45,174 bases of DNA from Candidatus Eiseniibacteriota bacterium (GTDB taxonomy: Bacteria; Eisenbacteria; RBG-16-71-46; SZUA-252). The DNA lies in the NCBI GenBank assembly GCA_005893165.1, contig VBOR01000063.1, positions 3,807-48,980 of the forward strand, written 5' to 3'. Within the stretch, counting starts at the first letter, position 1, and every line of letters starts with the position of its first letter. The notes below the pieces were generated by a model. The model was not told the origin of the DNA. It worked only from the letters and a program-made list of their open reading frames with translations, and searched no databases. This document shows, in pieces, positions 38,967 to 45,174 of the stretch. The translations under genes and the position numbers were made by a program.

Positions 38967-41354
38967 CTAGCGCCGAATGGTGGGCGGGAACAGCGGGCGC
39001 GGACGGTCCCCGCGGAAGGCGTAGGTCTCCAGAAACGGGCCCAGCGGCCCGGCGAGGATCCCCTTCTCGGTGATGTACTGGGCGGCGTAAACGTCCCCCG
39101 AAGAGTTCAACTCTAGAATCAGCGGACCCTTCGACGTCAGCGCGATGTCCCAGTTCTGCCACCGGGCGCCCGGGAACGCCGTGGCCGCCCGCAGGCAGAG
39201 CGCGACCGCCGCGTGCCAATCCGGGAGCGTGAAGCCCTTCATGCTACCTCCCGAAATCGGATGCAGATCGACGTCCTTCCGCCCGCGTCCCGTTCCGCCG
39301 ATCACGCGGGTAACCCGCCCGGTCGCGAGATCCAGCCCTCCGATCAGATTCGCCGTGTCGCCCTTGGCGAAGTTGGACACCGGGCTTCGACCTGACGGAA
39401 TGCCCCAGTCCGCGTGGATGAGCTCGGGACCGTCGTCGTGGAGCAGAACGATCATGCGCACGCTCGATATCGTCGGGCCGCACAGCGCCCGGATCTGTTC
39501 GTGCGACTCCAGATGTTCCAGGAAGAGGAACCCGAAACCCGTCGGATCGAGGAGCCCCGCGAGGAAATCCTCGACGCGGATTTGCTTCCCGCTGCTCAGA
39601 ACGAGACGATCCTTCGCTGCGTCGTATGCGCTCACCGAGTAGCAGGAGCGCCCCTCGCTTCCCTTGATGGGTTTCACGAAGAAGGGGTAGCGCATCCCCG
39701 CACGCAGGAACGCCGCGAGGGGGCCAGGCTCCGTGAAGCAGCGGGCAGTCCCGTAAGAGCGCGGCTCGGACGTCGCGACCGCGTACACGCGCGCGTGGGG
39801 AAGGCCGGCAGCCTCGAGGTACCCCGTCTGCGCCAGCTTGTCGGTCATCAGGACTTCCCAGGCCTTGTTGTTCAGGCGGCGGTGGATCTCCTTCTTGAAT
39901 CCGTCTCCCGCAAAGGCGCGCCGGTCGGCCATCGTGTAGCTCGGGTCGTAGAGCCGGAAATCGTAGTACTCCGCGGAGCGGAGCCCTATCGGGCTCACCC
40001 TTAGCCGGACGAGGTCGCTCAGCTGGACGAGCAGACCGCGTCCCGTGATCCGCCTGGCATGAATCGCTTCCGGCAGGAGCGTGAGGCGCGCGCGAATCTT
40101 CCGGAACACCCCCTCCCGCGGCAGCGCCTTGTCCAGCGCACCCCAGAGAAGAATGGCCGCATCCCAGAAGGCAGGCATCGGATCGTCCCAGGCCGCGATC
40201 GGCTTCTCGCTCCAGATCCAATCACGGATGCATTCCCGAAGGCCGATCCGGCCCGCTTTCCGGAGCGCTTGGCAGGCGCCCCAGTCGCGCTGGACGAACA
40301 CGCACCGGACCCCGGTCCGGTAATCGGGGACCGCTTCCATGGGGAGCCGGAGCGCGTCCTGGTAGGAGAGCAGAGGCATGTTCATGCCGCACGCCTCGGC
40401 GAAGCCGATGTACCACCAGGGACGCGCGTTCATTTCGAGCATCTTGAAGATTCCGTCCGTGGGATCGCGCTTGAACTCCGCGCTGAAGATTCCCCGGACG
40501 CGGAGCCCCTGGAGCAGCCGCTCCAGGGAGGCGATCGCGGGTCCCACCTCCTCGATCGGCACGCTGATCGTGCAGGTGCTGTTTCCGAAATCCGGAGGGT
40601 TCATCCGAATCCTGCGCCTGCCGAAGACCGCGAGGATGCTGCCGCTCCGGTCCACGAAGCCGTCGATGAAATAGTGGCAGTCGGGCGGGCCGGGCAGGTA
40701 CTCCTGAAGCAAGAGGTCCAGTCCGTCCTGGGCCACCTCCTCGTAGACGAGCGCCGCCGATTTCCGGTCGGTGCACGGAAGGGCTTTCACGCGGTATTTC
40801 GCCGAGAAGCTCTGGGAATTGCACGGCTTGAGAAACGCGCGATCGAAGCAGCTGTCGGGGAGCGCCTCGAGATCCTCGACCGAGCGTATGGCCAGCGTGT
40901 GCGGGTGGGGGACGTCGAACCGGCGAAGCGCCTCGGCAAAACGTGCCTTGTCCACCAACACGGCCTGGGTCTCGGGGCTTGAGATCGAGGCCGGGAAGCG
41001 TTCGGCGATATCCGCGGGGAGACCGGCGACCGCGGCCGACCAGATATCCGTGCAGGCCAGCAGCACCGCGCTCTCGAAAGGAAGCTCGCGAAGCGCCGCG
41101 GCGAGCGCCATGGGATCGGGGGATTCGGGAATGGGCTTGGGGAGCGGGTGACTCCATCGCGATCGGCGCGCGTAGCCGATCGCCGCGGAGGCGACCGTGA
41201 CCGGAATGCCTTCCCGCCCCAAGCAGCGCAGGGTGCCGAGCAGGGTGAGACCCGAGCCGAACGCGAGGACCGGGACCTTGGTCTTGGGTGTCGAATGCAA
41301 GGAACGCCGTTTCGGAAGGCGGCGTCTGTCCCAGGGTGCCAGGCCATTCCGCAC
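38967..41354 (-). CDS. Two-domain ATP-grasp protein (PylC/carboxylate-amine-ligase-like plus sugar-transfer-associated ATP-grasp)
   Basis: A 795-residue minus-strand protein that looks like two ATP-grasp enzymes in one chain. Part 1 (about 25-430): N-terminal Rossmann-like start VPVLAFGSGLTLLGTLRCLGREGIPVTVAS, then VDKARFAEALRRFDVPHPHT, FLKPCNSQSFS, LLLQEYLPGPPDCHYFIDGFVD and metal-binding FSAEFKRDPTDGIFKMLEMNARPWWYIG. Part 2 (about 440-795): FVKPIKGSEGRSCYSVSAYD, FLFLEHLESHEQIRALCGPTISSVRMIVLL, and WQNWDIALTSKGPLILELNSSGD, which match the sugar-transfer-associated ATP-grasp domain seen beside polysaccharide genes. The start is a GTG; a TTG 18 codons later is possible. ATP-grasp enzymes form amide or peptide bonds; two in one chain suggest two successive ligations. 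No peptide precursor or glycan genes are next to it. It is divergent from a lipoprotein gene. Confidence 0.85.
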   Translation of the reverse strand: MRNGLAPWDRRRLPKRRSLHSTPKTKVPVLAFGSGLTLLGTLRCLGREGIPVTVASAAIGYARRSRWSHPLPKPIPESPDPMALAAALRELPFESAVLLACTDIWSAAVAGLPADIAERFPASISSPETQAVLVDKARFAEALRRFDVPHPHTLAIRSVEDLEALPDSCFDRAFLKPCNSQSFSAKYRVKALPCTDRKSAALVYEEVAQDGLDLLLQEYLPGPPDCHYFIDGFVDRSGSILAVFGRRRIRMNPPDFGNSTCTISVPIEEVGPAIASLERLLQGLRVRGIFSAEFKRDPTDGIFKMLEMNARPWWYIGFAEACGMNMPLLSYQDALRLPMEAVPDYRTGVRCVFVQRDWGACQALRKAGRIGLRECIRDWIWSEKPIAAWDDPMPAFWDAAILLWGALDKALPREGVFRKIRARLTLLPEAIHARRITGRGLLVQLSDLVRLRVSPIGLRSAEYYDFRLYDPSYTMADRRAFAGDGFKKEIHRRLNNKAWEVLMTDKLAQTGYLEAAGLPHARVYAVATSEPRSYGTARCFTEPGPLAAFLRAGMRYPFFVKPIKGSEGRSCYSVSAYDAAKDRLVLSSGKQIRVEDFLAGLLDPTGFGFLFLEHLESHEQIRALCGPTISSVRMIVLLHDDGPELIHADWGIPSGRSPVSNFAKGDTANLIGGLDLATGRVTRVIGGTGRGRKDVDLHPISGGSMKGFTLPDWHAAVALCLRAATAFPGARWQNWDIALTSKGPLILELNSSGDVYAAQYITEKGILAGPLGPFLETYAFRGDRPRPLFPPTIRR

Positions 41355-41407
41355 AGAAGGACGCGAACCATCCCCTGGACGCGAAGGTCGTTTTCGCCCA
41401 CTATTCT

Positions 41408-41432
41408 AGCACAACCGTTCCAGCACAACCGT
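41408..41432. repeat. Tandem 11-bp repeat between divergent genes, operator-like
   Basis: agcacaaccgt occurs at 41408-41418 and at 41422-41432, a 14-base period, between the divergent ATP-grasp and lipoprotein genes. A minus-strand -10-like TAGAAT (41408-41403) adjoins it, so the repeats cover the -35 region of a possible ATP-grasp promoter. It could bind a regulator; no regulator gene is close. Confidence 0.45.
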
Positions 41433-41463
41433 GGGCCGTACCCGGCGCTTCCCAGGAGATCCT

Positions 41464-42018
41464 ATGAGACTCAGAATCGGCATCGCGGTGGTGATGGCGG
41501 CTTTCCTGACGCCGGGGTGCGGAAGCGACCACGTCGTCGGGCCTGGAAGCCCCCCGGTCAGCAAGTACCCCAAGCTCATCAACCCCTACAGCGTCCTGGA
41601 CGCGCTCCAGATCGCCTACCAGGACAAGGACACGACCGAGATCAAGGCGCTCTACCACGACCAGTACGATGGAAGCTCCATCGACCAGACCGATCCCGCG
41701 CCTGCGACGGTGACCTTCACGAAGGCGAACGAGGTCGCCCACGTCTCCGCGCTACGCCATAGCTCGAGCATCGGCAGCATCAATCTGACGAGCGGCCCGG
41801 GTCGCGAGCGATTCAGCGACGGCGCCGATCCGCCCGGTTGGGCCACGATCCGGAATCCGTTCACGGCGATCGAAATCAGCGACGCCACGACAACGCGCAC
41901 TGTCGACATGGCGCACATCACGATGGAGTTCAAGTTCATCCCCAAGACTCCCGACTCCAGCTCGCCGACCGACACGACGTGGAAGATCATCCGCTGGACC
42001 GAAGTCAGGGTACCCTGA
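41464..42018 (+). CDS. Small secreted protein or lipoprotein
   Basis: A 184-residue protein with a signal-like N-terminus (RLRIGIAVVMAAFLTPGCGS); Cys19 is a possible lipidation site although the LTPGC context is not ideal. The mature part is a SnoaL/NTF2-like pattern at first sight (YSVLDALQIAYQDKDTTEIKALYHDQYDGS near residues 40-70), then a beta-rich region with FTAIEISDATTTRTVDMAHITMEFKF and WKIIRWTEVRVP at the end. These are the traits of small DUF4440/NTF2-like lipoproteins found in many copies in such genomes, where the ending W-x-I-x-x-W is common. The ATG at 41464 has an aggagat ribosome site. Its role is unknown. Confidence 0.78.
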   Translation: MRLRIGIAVVMAAFLTPGCGSDHVVGPGSPPVSKYPKLINPYSVLDALQIAYQDKDTTEIKALYHDQYDGSSIDQTDPAPATVTFTKANEVAHVSALRHSSSIGSINLTSGPGRERFSDGADPPGWATIRNPFTAIEISDATTTRTVDMAHITMEFKFIPKTPDSSSPTDTTWKIIRWTEVRVP

Positions 42019-42065
42019 CGCAGCCGCGTAGCTGACGCCTCATACGCGCCGGCCGTCCCCGCGAA

Positions 42066-42815
42066 TCAGCCGGTTCCTCCTGCCTCGATCCCCGCGCTCG
42101 ACCCGAGCAGCGACCGGAGCAGGAGCCGCCATCCAGGAGCCAGCCAGAACTTCAGCATGATGTCCGCGGCGAGAAATGCGAGCGAGGCGCCGAGGAGGCG
42201 TCTCACGGGGACGCGCGGTCCGTTGCGGTCGTAGAGGCGCGAGACGCCCCACAGAGCGGCCCCCGTGCCCGCGAAGATGAAGGAGACCACGCGCATCATC
42301 GGCCAGGGGGGCCAGGCGAGGAAGGCGGCGGCGAGGGGTCCCGTCTTCGGATCGGCATGCGCGACGACCCATCCCACGTAGCCGTTCATATAGCCGAGGA
42401 GGAGCGCGCCCAGGAGCAAGGCCGCGACTCCCAGAGAAACCGCGGAGAGCACCACGACGAGCACGTATTCCAGAATGACGCGAGGCAGGAAGAGGAGGAT
42501 CGATCCCTCCGCGCCCGCGCCGGTCGCGATCCAGCGCAGCATCTCGTCGCGATAGGCGCTCGCGTGCCAGATCCCGCGCACGATCGCCTCGGGGGATCGC
42601 ACCACCGAGGCGACGGTGGAGACGCACAGCGCCGCGGCCCACGCGAGCGTCAGGAGCGCGGCGTCACGATGTCTTCGCGCCAGGATCGCGCGCGCGTACA
42701 CGACCGCGAGCGGCAGCACCGGAAGCACCGCGAAGAGAAACGGGTTCCGTAGCGGCAGGAGCAGCGGCGGGAGCACGAGGGCCGGGATGACACAGGCGGC
42801 CAGGGCGGGTATCAT
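42066..42815 (-). CDS. Multi-pass membrane protein of unknown family
   Basis: A 249-residue protein with five to six hydrophobic helices: PALAACVIPALVLPPLLLPL, LFAVLPVLPLAVVYARAIL, LLTLAWAAALCVSTVASVV, VILEYVLVVVLSAVSLGVAALLLGALLLGYM, MMRVVSFIFAGTGAALWGV and LLGASLAFLAADIMLKFWLA. The N-terminal layout resembles a Yip1 or SpoIIM-like membrane protein but I cannot place it. The ATG at 42815 is preferred; a TTG at 42836 would add seven residues. A TATACT (42831-42826, minus strand) lies just upstream and would give a very short leader. It is divergent from the dehydrogenase gene. Localised in the inner membrane; function unknown. Confidence 0.75.
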   Translation of the reverse strand: MIPALAACVIPALVLPPLLLPLRNPFLFAVLPVLPLAVVYARAILARRHRDAALLTLAWAAALCVSTVASVVRSPEAIVRGIWHASAYRDEMLRWIATGAGAEGSILLFLPRVILEYVLVVVLSAVSLGVAALLLGALLLGYMNGYVGWVVAHADPKTGPLAAAFLAWPPWPMMRVVSFIFAGTGAALWGVSRLYDRNGPRVPVRRLLGASLAFLAADIMLKFWLAPGWRLLLRSLLGSSAGIEAGGTG

Positions 42816-42865
42816 GACGGCGCGGAGTATAGGCAAACCGCTCTCGTTCCCGTAAGGAGAAGTCC

Positions 42866-44422
42866 ATGCTTCCGGAGTTTCACAGCGCGCCGATGCTCGA
42901 TTTCGCGCGTCCCGACGCGGAGGCGGGGATGCGCCAGGCGCTCGAGCAGGCGCGATCCAAGTTCGGCACGACCTATCCTCTCGTGATCGGCGGGAAGCGG
43001 ATCACGACCAAGGAAACCTTCCAGAGCAAGAATCCGGCGAACCCTTCCGAATGCGTGGGCAATTTCTCGAAGGCCACGGTCGAGCACGTGAACGACGCGG
43101 TGGCCGCGGCCGAGAAGGCGTTCCAATCCTGGTCGCGCATTCCGCCCGAGGAGCGCGCCGACGTGCTGCTCCGCGCGGCCGGGCTCCTCCGCAAGCGCCG
43201 TCACGAGATCAACGCCACGATGGTGTTCGAGGTGGGGAAGAACTGGCTCGAGGCGGACGGCGACACCGCCGAGGCGATCGACTTCTGTGAATTCTACGCC
43301 CACGAGATGATGCGCTGGGGGTCGCCCACCGCGCACCCGCTGGTACCGAACCCCGGCGAATCGAACGACCTCCTCTACATTCCGCTCGGGGTCGGGGTGG
43401 TGATCCCGCCCTGGAATTTCCCCTGCGCGATCGCGATGGGAATGACCGCGGCGGCCGTCGTCACGGGGAACAGCGCGATCCTGAAACCGAGCAGCGACTC
43501 GCCCCTGACGGCGTGGAAGATATTCGAGGTTCTGGAGGAGGCGGGAGTGCCCGCGGGGGCGCTGAATTTCCTTCCCGGTCCTGGAGGGACGATCGGCGAC
43601 GCGCTGGTGGAGCATCCGCGCGTCCGGTTCGTGGCGTTCACCGGCTCGATGGAGGTCGGGATCGGCATCAACGAGCGCGCGGCGAAGGTGCCGAAGGGGC
43701 AGATCTGGCTCAAGCGCGCGATCCTCGAGATGGGCGGGAAGGACTTCATGATCCTGGACGAGGACGCGGATCTGGAAGCGGGCGTGGCGGGAGTCCATGC
43801 GGCCGCCTTCGGATTCCAGGGACAGAAATGCTCCGCGTGCTCGCGGGCCATCGTGCACGAGAAGCTCTACGACGAATTCGTGGAGAAGCTCCGCGTCCGC
43901 ACCCAGGCCATGTCGATCGGCCCGACGGAGAAGCCCGAGAACGATCTCGGTCCGGTCGTGAGCGCGTCCGCGGAGAAGAAGATCCTCGAGTACATCGAGA
44001 TCGGGAAGGGGGAGGGAAGGCTGATCACGGGCGGCGGCAAGCACTCGGGCCCCGGGTACTTCCTGAAGCCCACGATCATCGCCGACGTGAAGCCGAACGC
44101 GCGAATCGCGCAGGAGGAGATCTTCGGTCCTGTGCTCGCGGTGATCAAGGCGCGCTCCTTCGAGGAGGAGATCGAGATCGCGAACGCCACGATCTACGGA
44201 CTGACCGGATCCTATTACAGCCGGGACCGCGCGCGGGTGGCCGAGGCGAAGCGCCGCCTCCACGTCGGGAACCTCTACATCAACCGGAAGTGCACGGGAG
44301 CGCTCGTGGGGATTCACCCCTTCGGTGGGTTCAACATGAGCGGGACCGATTCCAAGGCTGGAGGACGGGATTACCTCGGGCTGTTTCTCCAGGCCAAGTC
44401 CATCGCCGAATACGTGGGCTGA
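42866..44422 (+). CDS. L-glutamate gamma-semialdehyde dehydrogenase (1-pyrroline-5-carboxylate dehydrogenase)
   Basis: A 518-residue aldehyde dehydrogenase of the RocA/PruA type, which oxidises glutamate semialdehyde to glutamate with NAD+ in proline and arginine breakdown. Evidence: N-terminal PRPDAEAGMRQALEQ-like start, YPLVIGGKRITT, NPANPSECVGNFSKAT, VVIPPWNFPCAIAMGMTAAAVVTGNSAILKPSSDSPL, catalytic Glu in LEMGGKDFMILDEDADLE, catalytic Cys in FGFQGQKCSACSRAIVHEKLYDEF, EEIFGPVLAVIKA and GIHPFGGFNMSGTDSKAGGRDYL. The extended N-terminal part is as in monofunctional PruA of about 515 residues. Ribosome site taaggaga is upstream. No proline dehydrogenase is adjacent. Confidence 0.93.
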   Translation: MLPEFHSAPMLDFARPDAEAGMRQALEQARSKFGTTYPLVIGGKRITTKETFQSKNPANPSECVGNFSKATVEHVNDAVAAAEKAFQSWSRIPPEERADVLLRAAGLLRKRRHEINATMVFEVGKNWLEADGDTAEAIDFCEFYAHEMMRWGSPTAHPLVPNPGESNDLLYIPLGVGVVIPPWNFPCAIAMGMTAAAVVTGNSAILKPSSDSPLTAWKIFEVLEEAGVPAGALNFLPGPGGTIGDALVEHPRVRFVAFTGSMEVGIGINERAAKVPKGQIWLKRAILEMGGKDFMILDEDADLEAGVAGVHAAAFGFQGQKCSACSRAIVHEKLYDEFVEKLRVRTQAMSIGPTEKPENDLGPVVSASAEKKILEYIEIGKGEGRLITGGGKHSGPGYFLKPTIIADVKPNARIAQEEIFGPVLAVIKARSFEEEIEIANATIYGLTGSYYSRDRARVAEAKRRLHVGNLYINRKCTGALVGIHPFGGFNMSGTDSKAGGRDYLGLFLQAKSIAEYVG

Positions 44423-44453
44423 GACTTCCGCGCTGTGTGAACTACCTAGGAAA

Positions 44454-44475
44454 GAACTCGTCCTGGGACGAGTTC
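44454..44475 (+). terminator. Perfect inverted repeat downstream of the dehydrogenase
   Basis: A nearly closed palindrome (gaactcgtcc/ggacgagttc, 44454-44463 with 44466-44475) 32 bases after the stop, between convergent genes. It could fold as a 9- to 10-bp hairpin in both directions. There is no T run on either side, so it is a weak terminator candidate or a protein-binding site. Confidence 0.4.
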
Positions 44476-44551
44476 CACATTCGGAAGTCCCTGCTGCACC
44501 GCGATTTCACCTTCAATTCGTGTTTCCGAAGAGCACCCAGCTCGTGACGGT

Positions 44552-45174
44552 CTAGCGCTGGGGGCGACTCGCCGCAGGCTCGCCCGATCGCGCCAGAAGC
44601 CCGGCCAGGATCTCGCGGGCGTATGAGGGAAGGGTGTCGTCGCGGGCGCCCATGACGACCACGCGGTCGCCTCGACGGGCTCCCTCGATGACACCCTGCA
44701 GCGCTTCCTCGCGCGAGGCGACCTTCGCGGACCGGTCCGACCGGCTCACCGGCCTGGCGATGTCCTCGGATTGGATCGTCCGGTTGGCGGTGCCCCCCGC
44801 GTCGTAGATGGGCGTGAGGAGAAGATGGTCCCCGGGACGGAGCGCCGACCGAAACGTATCGATGAGCTCGTCCCGGAAGAACCGGGTCGGCCCGTAGCCG
44901 TGGGGCTGGTAGAGAACCCAGAGCGCGCCGTTGGGGCGGAGGGCCTCGATCGCCATCCGGATCTTCACCGGGTTGTGGGCGAAATCGTCGTACACGTCCA
45001 CTCCGTCCGCGGCTCCGACCCGCTCCAGCCGCCGGCGCACGCCCGCGAATCGCTCCAGCGATTGCGCCGCGGCCTGCACGTGGATTCCGGCCGCGACCGC
45101 GGTCGCGATGGCGAAGGCCGCGTTCTGCACCGTCAGGAGGCCCGGAAATGGAACGCGCGCTTCCGCGCCGCCGA
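44552..45174 (-). CDS. Mur ligase family protein, C-terminal part (5' end outside window)
   Basis: The minus-strand frame is open to the window end, so at least 207 residues of the C-terminal half are seen. Mur ligases add amino acids to UDP-MurNAc by way of an acyl-phosphate; this resembles MurC or Mpl. Evidence: LLTVQNAAFAIATAVAAGI (linker between the central and C-terminal domains), ERFAGVRRRLERVG, the DDFAHNPVKIRMAIEALRP motif, LYQPHGYGPTRFFRDELIDTF and LLTPIYDAGGTANRTIQSEDIA. MurC normally reads DDYAHHP; here the second His is Asn and the YQPHGYGPTRF segment is of the kind seen in Mpl-like proteins. The ATP-binding domain is outside the window, so the exact enzyme is not decided. Confidence 0.85.
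   Translation of the reverse strand, partial: GGAEARVPFPGLLTVQNAAFAIATAVAAGIHVQAAAQSLERFAGVRRRLERVGAADGVDVYDDFAHNPVKIRMAIEALRPNGALWVLYQPHGYGPTRFFRDELIDTFRSALRPGDHLLLTPIYDAGGTANRTIQSEDIARPVSRSDRSAKVASREEALQGVIEGARRGDRVVVMGARDDTLPSYAREILAGLLARSGEPAASRPQR

Noticed and set aside
44454-44475. Strong intrinsic terminator after the dehydrogenase
   Set aside because: The stem is perfect but no T run follows in either direction, so it is kept only as a weak candidate.
1-45174. CRISPR array, insertion sequence with transposase, or biosynthetic gene cluster core genes
   Set aside because: No regularly spaced repeat series, no transposase motif and no NRPS, PKS or lanthipeptide synthetase was found.

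Overview
The window is a dense, GC-rich (roughly two-thirds G+C by eye) bacterial chromosome segment with short intergenic gaps and start/stop overlaps at most gene junctions. It carries a full Bat (aerotolerance) cluster, an AsmA-type envelope protein, multihaem and di-haem cytochromes, lipoproteins and a Mur ligase. This suggests a Gram-negative, environmental bacterium of an FCB-like or related uncultured lineage (for example Candidatus Eisenbacteria or Gemmatimonadota). That placement is inference from gene content and gene order; no rRNA or ribosomal protein is present to test it.

Layout. 1-9292: housekeeping genes on the plus strand: the end of a PcrA/UvrD helicase, gatCAB (tRNA-dependent amidotransferase), purD-purE, a YrdC/Sua5 protein, a YwlE-like low-molecular-weight phosphatase, ilvE and glyA. 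9312-17084: MoxR, DUF58, BatA, BatB, BatC, BatD and BatE. 17102-28423: the same strand continues almost without gaps through a deoxyhypusine-synthase-like enzyme, a multihaem cytochrome, a DegT-type aminotransferase, an AsmA-like protein, an M1 peptidase and a three-gene ABC exporter. 28427-34902: a minus-strand TPR protein, a PTS EIIA/zinc-ribbon pair, a small secreted protein, a cystathionine gamma-synthase family enzyme, and a coupled trio (small membrane protein, HEXXH protein, GAF-GAF-PP2C phosphatase). 34946-37095: a probable minus-strand structured small RNA, tRNA-Leu(CAA) and a 1.8-kb insertion bounded by a 59-bp repeat of the tRNA 3' end. 37450-45174: a small secreted protein with a di-haem oxidoreductase, a two-domain ATP-grasp protein, a lipoprotein, a membrane protein, a glutamate-semialdehyde dehydrogenase, and the end of a Mur ligase.

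The most striking anomaly is that four loci between 4.1 and 18.7 kb each lack an internal block of conserved coding sequence: the PurD N-terminus, the DUF58 core, the boundary between a membrane protein and BatA (giving a fusion), and the middle of the cytochrome. Each block is judged at about 120-200 bp from family knowledge. Four such lesions within 15 kb of otherwise intact genes look more like repeated assembly loss or a shared deletion mechanism than independent decay, and should be checked against reads before any biological reading.

The best candidates for new biology are the minus-strand RNA with a near-consensus promoter, an 11-bp terminator and two mutually exclusive helices (34946-35212); the small integrase-less element at tRNA-Leu; the double ATP-grasp protein with an operator-like tandem repeat upstream; and the membrane protein / HEXXH protein / PP2C phosphatase trio.
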